From Darksidea phi (taxonomy: Eukaryota > Ascomycota > Dothideomycetes > Pleosporales > Lentitheciaceae), in contig JASJFT010000017.1 of the NCBI GenBank assembly GCA_030770425.1, forward strand, positions 248,001 to 312,000: a DNA stretch of 64,000 bases, read 5' to 3'. This document shows positions 56,701-64,000 of this stretch, piece after piece. The translations under genes and the position numbers were made by a program. Under the pieces are notes generated by a model that saw only the letters and a list, made by a program, of their open reading frames with translations, ran no database searches and was not told the origin of the DNA. Every line of letters begins with the position of its first letter. Position 1 is the stretch's first letter.

Positions 56701-59700
56701 CCCAAGCCCTTGGAGAGACCACCACAGGTACTTACAGACATGCCTCGCTACCCATGGAATCACTCGACTACGTTCTACCATGAGTCTCGTCTTACTCAAG
56801 TCCACAAGTTCCATGACGTTCCCAGGAACGACATTATCGGTGTACTAGCGCCCTACTCCAACGATCTGGAACCAACATGGAGAAATATTGTGCGATTGGA
56901 CGACCTGCCATGGCTTCGTCACCACCAGATGCAAGGCATTACCATTTTCCCAATTTCTGGTTTTGTTATCATGGCACTCGAGGCGATGGCTCAAACGGCG
57001 AAGGCAAAGGGTGTGCCGTACGACAGTCTGGAAATCCGAGATTTAAGCGTATCGACGCCTGTGATGTTAACGGAAGAAGAGCTGGAGATGACAATCACTC
57101 TTCGACCAGACTCTGAGAACATCCTATCGGATCTTGCTGCTAGCTTCAACATACGATCATGGTCGAAGAGTAAAGGCTGGTCTGAGCACTGCGTAGGCTC
57201 GGTATCTTGTAAATCTACCGACCTGAACGAAGTTGATGGGCTACGCTCACAGTGCGCCATGAAAGAGGATCTGAACGCTAAAATATCGGCTATCGTTGAG
57301 GCGTCTACCGATCCAGTGGTTGTTCAGCCTTTGTATGAGCGACTTTCCGAGATGGGTGTCTCTTATGGAACCACGTTCCAAGGGGTAGACAACTGTTATG
57401 CATCTCCGCGTGCTTCGACTGCACTGATAACACTAGCTGATACTGCAGTGGATATGCCTTATCACCACGAAACAAACTACATACTACACCCGACGCTCCT
57501 AGAGATGCTCATATCGATGTACTGGCCAATTCTGAGCACGACTGGGGCGCTCGATACGGTGCACCTGCCTTCATCCATCGGCAAAGTCACCGTCTCGTCA
57601 AAAGTGTGCGAGCACCTACGAAGGCCGGGAAGCCGCTTGCAAACATACTGTGCGCCAGCGGGATCGCTGTCAAACGTCAACTCAAGCAGACTTTCCATGT
57701 TCGCCACATCACTCCTTCACCCTCAGGAGGCTTTGATCTCAGTTGAAGATGTTCTTATCTCACCCATTCTTGAGAAAGCCGTGGACGCAGAGGTGGAGGG
57801 TCCCCGTGAGCTTTGCTACAAGCTCGAGTGGGAGCCCGCTCTTCAGCCCTCCGGAACGACGACGAATGATGCCATGCCAGCTCAGTTTGACGCGGAAGTT
57901 GTAGTCATTCATGCAGACACTGAATCACAGCTTGCAATGGCTTCTACTATTTCAAACGTGCTTGTCGATTTGACTGGAACTAGGCCCACTATGGGCTCGC
58001 TCACATCCATCGCCACTCTAGCGAAAGACAAGCTATGCATCTTTCTTGTCGAACTTGGCCAGCCAATCCTTGCAAGTCTCGATGCATCAGAATTCGAAGC
58101 CCTACAGTGTCTCCTTACTACCGTTCAAGGCCTACTTTGGGTCGTCCAAGGCGCGTATGCAAGCTCGACAAATCCGGACGCAAATATGATAGCGGGTCTT
58201 AGCAGAACCTTACGCTCTGAAGGCACGCTCATGAAGTTCATAACCCTAGACCTTGATGCGAAAACCGAGCCCAGCAGTTCTACTGCCGTCTCTACACTTG
58301 TCGAAGTGTTCACTGCAACGCTCGCTTCCAACGCTAAGGTCGAAGATACAGAGTTTATGGAGCGTGATGGCAAGCTATTCACTCCACGCATCATCAATGA
58401 TGCGACCATGAACGAGCTAGTCGACAAACAAATTCACCCTTCGGCATTAGAACCAGCATGTTTTACGACTCTTGAGAGACCGCTTCAGGCAGTTATTACT
58501 ACGCCAGGTGCGCTCCAAAATATTACCTTCGAGGACGACGAAAGAGTAGAGACTTCTTTGCCTGATTGCCATGTTGCTTTCCAAGTCAAATCTGTCGGTG
58601 TCAGTCTAAGAGGCCCTCCATCCAACTCAGGACTAGACATGGAACCTAGCGGCATTGTCACTTCTATTGGTGCTGGCGTGCCCAATATCAACGTTGGTGA
58701 CCGCGTTGTAGCGATGACACCAAACGGCTCGCTCTCCACCGTTGCCCGCGCTCACTTTCGATCTTTGTTCAAACTTCCGGATCATATCTCATTCCAGTCA
58801 GCCGCGACGATCCCGAAGGCATACTGCACGGCGTCCTATGCATTGATTGAACAAGCTAGGCTCTCGGAGGGTGACACTGTCCTGATCCATGATGCCGCAA
58901 GCGCTGTCGGCCAAGCTGGCCTTGTTATTACACAAATGGTTGGCGCAGAGACGTGGAGCACTGTTAACAATTCCGACGAAAAGTATTTCCTAATGCGGGA
59001 ATTTGGGTTGTTAGAAGATAGGATATGGTATTCCGGTAGCGAGGCTTTTGCCGAGAGTGTGAAGGATGCAACAAATGGTAGAGGCGTCGATGTGGTCTTC
59101 AATACGTCTACTAACAAGCACCTACTTCACGCGACATGGAATTGCCTTTCAAATTTTGGCCGCTTTATCAACATCGGTGCCGGCAATGTTACACTTGGCG
59201 CCATGCCGCTTGCCAAGAATGCAACGGTGCTTTCGGTGGACATTGCTGCACTCGCCAGACATCGTCCGCAGATTCTGGAGCGTACCCTTGCCGCTGTGGC
59301 GAAATTGCTCTGCTATGGGAAGATACAACCCCTCCGGCCAGCCAAATCTTGCCATGTCTCTGAGCTTGCAGTGGCATTGCAGAGTCTAAGGGCAGCAGGC
59401 GATCATCGGAATGTCATTGTTGTACCGCAAGATGATGAAATGGTCATGGTGAGCGCCCAAACATTAAAATGTTTGACCCCTTCTAATACTTTCTAGGCTC
59501 CCAGGATTGAAAAAAACAACGCACTCCTTCGAAAAGACGCGACATACGTCCTCATAGGCGGTACTGGCGGTCTTGGACGCAGCATAGCCACATGGATGGT
59601 CACCAAAGGCGCGAAAAACATTGTTCTCCTCTCTCGCAGCGGCCAAATCAAGGGAAAAGCAAAAGACCAAATCGACGCTCTTAATGCCACTGGTGCCGCT

Positions 59701-60639
59701 ATCATCGTTCATCGTTGCGATGTGGCAGACCGGTCCGATGTTGATAAGCTGATATCGACCGGATTGAACGATCTCCCCCCTGTTCGAGGTATCATCCATG
59801 GCGCCATGGTCCTCCACGACGTCCTTTTCGAGAAGATGGCGCACCAGCAATACAAGGCGGTCATCGAGTCGAAAGTTCAGGGCGCCTGGAATTTCCACCA
59901 TGCGCTCTCTGCAATCAACGCACCTCTTGATTTCTTCATCTGCATTTCCTCGGCCGCTGGTGCAGTTGGTAACCGTGGTCAAGCTGCTTACGCAGCAGCC
60001 AACACATTTCTCAATGGCTTTGCGCAATATCTCCGTCGGCAAGGCATCTCAGCTACTTCAATCGACCTTACAGCCGTCTCCGATGCTGGATATTTAGCCG
60101 AGGACGCCGAGAAAGCGGCTGAAGTAGCAAGAAACTTGGGTAGCGATACTATCTGTGAAGCTGAGGTGTTGAGCTTGATACAAGCTTCGATTGAGGGTAA
60201 CATGGGGAGCTGCAACGGGCATCCTATCACCGGCATGCGGATAACACCCACAATGCGGCCCTTCTGGTCCAACGACGCCAAATTTACGCATCTTCTTCGT
60301 GCTGCTGATGCCGCAGCTACCTCCGCCGGCACGACCGCAATTCCCTGGAGTGTCGCCTTCAAAACAGCACCAACACGTTCTGAGGCAGAACAAGTCGTCT
60401 GTAACGCTCTCGTTGAGAAAATTGCGGAGGTTATATCTATGGAGCCTGAGGAGTTGGATGTAAGCAGGGCGTTGGGCCATTATCCCCTTGATAGTTTGAC
60501 GGCGATTGAAGTCAGGAACTTTATTACGAGGATGTTTGAAGCAAGCTTGCAGGTTCTGGAACTGTTGGCTAGTGGGAGTATTGAGGCGTTGGCGAGGGTT
60601 GTAGTTGAGAAGAGTAAGGGGAAGGTCTGGGAGAGTTGA
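53771..60639 (+). CDS. Highly reducing type I polyketide synthase (KS-AT-DH-ER-KR-ACP)
   Basis: Three exons, 53771-54875, 54929-59448 and 59497-60639, give 2255 residues. After an NGT-repeat leader (residues 35-45), the KS (about 86-510) has DTACSSS (Cys about 257), EAHGTGT and KSNIGHLEA. The AT has FTGQGAQW, GHSSGE (about 702) and YHSHHM. The DH has an HxxxGxxxxP motif (HQMQGITIFP, about 1032), but its second motif reads HPTLLEMLI, with Glu for the catalytic Asp. No methyltransferase motif occurs; a structural pseudo-KR fills about 1340-1560. The ER (about 1560-1875) has altered cofactor motifs. The KR is complete (GGTGGLGR about 1892, ISSAAG, YAAAN). The ACP has the phosphopantetheine Ser in LDSL (about 2207). 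There is no TE or reductase domain, so release must be in trans. The ATG at 53771 (caacATGGCA) is the first in frame. Confidence 0.92.
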
Positions 60640-62831
60640 GGCAAGGAGCTGAAAGAAGACGAAAGGCAACGTAGTGGGCTAGAGATGTTGGTGTTGGTGT
60701 TGGCGTCTGGATTTTGCATCCCCAGGATGACTCTTCAACAGTACAACATAGGGTGGTTCTAAGTACATATTCCTGCAAATGCATAGTACACGATCCTTTG
60801 GGTAGTTAGGGGCATATGAAGCTCATTCTTGTTCACTAGTTTCGCAACGCATGCTGCTCTCTAAACCACCCAGACTTGCCTACGTACACACGCCTACTAA
60901 AGTATATGTGCACAATCCAGGGATCGTTCAAAGAAATGTCATCATCTCGCGAGGCGATCAAACGTCGTAAGCGAGGGTAACTATAAGGCGAGGAGAGGTT
61001 AGGCGAGCAGTATTTCTATGACCTTACATAATGCGTAACACTCTACGGTCATCGCCTTTTCTTGTTCGTCCCTTTACATCCTCGACAGCCTTGTGTTTTT
61101 CCCCTATTCCACCGTCTTTGCTCTGCTCGCATTCATTTCGGTGCGGCTCAAATTTTTTAAACCGCCTCAAATTAGGCATTAGCTTAATTTACGACTCCTC
61201 CTCATACTTTCTCTCTAATAGTGTTACGAAGACCTTCTCTTTTTCCATTGGCAATAGCTGCACCTAAGCGCTCCCGTTTTCTATCGCGGTTGCATTCGGG
61301 GGTTGTCTCACCAACTCGGTGAGCTGCGCGGGTGAGGAAAACGGGTTCAGGTTGTGCAAGACTAATGGTGCAACACTACATACCTTAATACAACGTGCAA
61401 ACATACCACAGCTCGCTAAAGAACATTTGCGAATACCGTGCTCTAGCTACCTGGTCGCTCATACCAAAATTACCTTCGCATTGCGGAACTGCGTACTATT
61501 GCTCTGAACCACGGGATCGCTTCTATATTTGATGGAGGAGAACCTGTTGTGGTAGGAATAAGCAATGTCCTAAGTCTGCCGCTCAGATGGCAACAATGTC
61601 ATTGTCTCGGTTTGAGAAGAACACAAAGGTATTGTAAAATTTGATGACGGTGGAGCCAGAGAAGATGCCTTGAGTGAGGTTGTCTACAAAGATGGCGATA
61701 GATTGTTTGGACCAGTCGTGGAGGTCTTGGCTTGTAAGGTGACCCTAGTGGTGGTTTCCTGCGGTGTTTGCTGTTGGGCTGTGTAGAAGAGTGTTAGGTT
61801 TTGAGCACATCACCGGAACAAGATGGTGAAAGGGGTGGAGTTGTACATTGGTAGTGCCGTTCGCATCGACGAACATGCCGTTTTGTTGGTTAGGAATCCT
61901 AATACGTGACACAGGAAAGTATTGTATACTGGGAGTCTCTTTTGTAAGGGACACAGGAAGTATAAAACCTAGTGTACGTAATATGGATAGCTCAATCCAT
62001 GATTCAACTGTTACTATTCGACTTGTTTGCGTCATCCGTTAAACCTCGTGGTGGACCGAAATGCACTTGTGGGCGTAAACGGCTGGCATAATTCCCTGGC
62101 AAGGGGGTTCCTGTCCGGATTTTTGACGGGGGTTATGTAGAAGTTGCATTCTGTGTAGAGCTTAATGCGAACAGATACACAAGCACCGTAAGAGGGATGT
62201 AAGGAAGTATTGCGACTAGAACTCGTATATTAGATACTCATTCATCGGAGGATGGCTTATCTGGCCGGCTTTTTCTATGGCAGGCTGTGAGAGATGATCG
62301 ACTTCTGCGGAGCCTAGGACGACAAGTGTGCACGAGTATCCACATAGATACCTTGGCTTGCAATTGCAGGCGCCATTATCGGCCTGTTACTTGATCTCAT
62401 CTAGCGATCGCAAGATGAGCGACATGGCATATGGTAGTATTCGGCTAAGCATGCATTCCTCGCCCAAGGCCGGTGCTAGGAATATGGGGTAGAGCTATAT
62501 CAAGTATCATTGATGCGATAACGTTGCCCCTCAACCTTATGTGGGGTTGGTCGCAACTACTGTGCGTCTTGCGAAGAAGCGCGATGATGCTGGTCGCCCG
62601 CTGTAGGCGAATTGAATCGCCCCAGAAATCATTCCAGACTGAGGCACCTTAATCAGCAATTAACCCAAGCGCGCCTGCGCAAGAAACCCGGGGGCTTGGG
62701 GGCAGGTGGCTTGCGTTAGGCGCATCAGAACCATCAAGAGATACGCACGCAGGTAGGCTGAAAGGGCGTATTGCGATTGAACAAAATATGTTGGTGAATG
62801 CGCACTTGTGCGATGCTCTCATCCTCACTAC
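60640..62831. other. Gene-poor region downstream of the PKS
   Basis: About 2.2 kb with no intact gene. The PKS and the last gene are convergent here. The only coding-like signal is a broken minus-strand relic at about 61583-62180 (listed separately). Confidence 0.5.
61583..62180 (-). pseudogene. Decayed coding relic of unknown family
   Basis: Three successive minus-strand pieces read like protein but lie in different frames. About 62165-62032 reads KLYTECNFYITPVKNPDRN and then a stop. From 62035 a second piece includes RIPNQQNGMFVDANGTTNV. From 61745 to a stop at 61583 a third includes DLHDWSKQSIAIFVDNL and VIKFYNTFVFFSNRDND. A possible intron lies near 61800-61760, but the phases do not join cleanly. 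I do not recognise the family. It may be a pseudogene or a gene with unusual splicing. Confidence 0.3.
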
Positions 62832-64000
62832 CTATCTCCAAAAGCTCGTCGCACCGCGAACTCCACCTCTCGTTCCCGCTCTTCTAGTAGACTGCGCCTT
62901 TTTCTCCGCTAACCTCTTGCACGTCACGTCTGCCTTGACCAAGATGAAGTTCTGGTCGAAAACATGGCCGTTCGCATTGCCACACCGCTCAAGCGCTGGC
63001 GCAAGGCTCAGTTGCACTTTTCTCCCTCGTCCCTCGTCTTCGTCGTCAATATCCTCCATCTCGGAGTCGTAGAAGCCATAGCCCCAGAATTGATTCGGCT
63101 TACCGCCTGTGAATGTAACAAAGCGGTAGTCTGCGCGCTGCCGCTTCATCTTCAGGTCGAGAGCGACAGCTGCGGAGACGATGGTGTAGAGCTGCTCCTT
63201 CCCCAGTCGAAGGGACTGTGTGGACCAGGGACGCAGCTTGCGTCGCAAACGGCTGCAGAAGCGGCGGATCCACTTTAAGACAGGAGCGGCGTCGAAGGTG
63301 GGGCTCCATTTGCCGTCGACTTGCGGCACAAGGAGATTGACCGTCAGGGAGCGCCAATGGTGGTACTCTTCGGCTTGTTCTTCGTTTTTCACGGCTGAGA
63401 GGCTATGATGAGCAGAGTGCGGCAGAGAGCTTCGAGGAAAGAAGATACCTTTCCGCAGGGTGTCATTGAGCGGCCGCAGCTTTCTGTCGCCGAGCTTCCC
63501 TGCCCAGATGTAGCCGCAGCCCGAATGCAGATTGCTGAAGATGCGCCGCTGCAGGCTGGACCAGACGAAGGCCTGGATGAGCAGCGGCCGGTCGGCGTCG
63601 TGCTTGAGGTAGGCCTTGTAGTTGTCTGTGAGCGAGCCGAACAAGTCGCGTGCCGAGTGCATGTGCGGCCGTTTGCTGCGCGACGACGGCGGGCCGCCGA
63701 AGTACTCGTCGCTCCAGTTGCGGATCTCGTAACGCAGCGTGTGTAGCTCCTCGATGAGCGTCTTCTCCTCGGACTTGTATACGACGGACGCGCGGGCGGG
63801 TATGCCATGGGGCCCCGCAGACTGGCGCTGCAGCGCTTTGCGCAGCGCATCGCGCTCGCGCGTCACCTGGTAGAAGCGCTGCACGAGATCGTCTTGACTG
63901 CTTCCCGCGCGCACGTCTGGCCGCGACGGCGATTTGGGCGGTATGAGGGGCGATGCATCTACCGAGAGGTGGTAGGGACTGGGCGACGGCGACTGCGACT
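62832..64000 (-). CDS. Hypothetical protein, 3' part of a minus-strand gene (5' end outside)
   Basis: The frame is open from the right edge to a stop at 62832, at least 389 residues. The upstream part is Ser/Pro-rich. From about 63910 it has a coiled-coil-like segment (DDLVQRFYQVTRERDALRKAL), then EELHTLRYEIRNWSDEYF, RPLLIQAFVWSSLQRRIF and LNDTLRKGIFF. A conserved-looking basic helical block (FCSRLRRKLRPWSTQSL) follows, and the tail is basic. This order of a disordered N-terminus, a coiled coil and a helical domain is common in large fungal hypothetical proteins, but I cannot name a family. No catalytic motif or membrane span is visible. Confidence 0.7.
   Translation of the reverse strand, partial: SQSPSPSPYHLSVDASPLIPPKSPSRPDVRAGSSQDDLVQRFYQVTRERDALRKALQRQSAGPHGIPARASVVYKSEEKTLIEELHTLRYEIRNWSDEYFGGPPSSRSKRPHMHSARDLFGSLTDNYKAYLKHDADRPLLIQAFVWSSLQRRIFSNLHSGCGYIWAGKLGDRKLRPLNDTLRKGIFFPRSSLPHSAHHSLSAVKNEEQAEEYHHWRSLTVNLLVPQVDGKWSPTFDAAPVLKWIRRFCSRLRRKLRPWSTQSLRLGKEQLYTIVSAAVALDLKMKRQRADYRFVTFTGGKPNQFWGYGFYDSEMEDIDDEDEGRGRKVQLSLAPALERCGNANGHVFDQNFILVKADVTCKRLAEKKAQSTRRAGTRGGVRGATSFWR

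Noticed and set aside
57780..58430. Possible C-methyltransferase domain between DH and ER of the PKS
   Set aside because: No SAM-binding glycine-rich motif is present; the segment reads like the structural pseudo-KR region found in HR-PKSs.

Overview
The window is nuclear DNA from a filamentous ascomycete (Pezizomycotina; Dothideomycetes is my best guess, from gene content only). Evidence: short introns of about 45-100 bp with GT..AG ends and CTAAC/CTGAC-like branch points, compact genes on both strands, fungal-type orthologues, AT-rich repeat relics and a fungal highly reducing polyketide synthase. Gene models were spliced by hand. Exon phases were checked arithmetically for every multi-exon model except the gene at 28.4 kb, whose internal splice is unresolved.

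Region 1 (about 0-34.9 kb) is mostly conserved housekeeping sequence: the 3' end of an unknown gene; a HAL4/SAT4-type kinase; a mid-SUN protein (SLP1-like); an ACAD10/11-like acyl-CoA dehydrogenase; a MINDY deubiquitinase; TRM6/GCD10; ARPC3 (ARC18); RFC3; a cyclopropane-synthase-like methyltransferase; aspartokinase (HOM3); BUR1 kinase; a complex I NDUFB2-like subunit; a small Myb-like protein; and three proteins I do not recognise. Several pairs are divergent with 200-400 bp shared promoters (MINDY/TRM6, ARPC3/RFC3, BUR1/NDUFB2).

Region 2 (about 31.8-46 kb) is accessory in character. A SNF2 helicase with an inserted RING finger stands head to head with a NOD-like (STAND/NACHT) NTPase that carries four C-terminal C2H2 zinc fingers in place of the usual repeats. 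Beyond these lie a gene-poor, AT-rich, degenerate-repeat zone, a secreted astacin-type metalloprotease whose zinc site is split by a 10-nt exon, an ankyrin-type gene relic and a secreted serine beta-lactamase-like protein.

Region 3 (about 46.5-60.6 kb) looks like a compact polyketide biosynthetic locus: a full-length ABCB-type exporter, an FSH1-family serine hydrolase of LovG size, and a 2255-residue polyketide synthase (KS-AT-DH-ER-KR-ACP, no C-methyltransferase, no release domain). Hydrolase and synthase are divergent across a 1.2-kb promoter holding a perfect triple 11-bp repeat. The synthase has a substituted DH catalytic Asp and a visibly eroded ER. The inferred logic is chain assembly by the PKS, release in trans by the hydrolase, and export by the ABC protein. 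No regulator, P450 or other tailoring gene is visible. The window closes with a 2-kb gene-poor stretch containing a decayed coding relic, then the 3' part of an unknown minus-strand gene.
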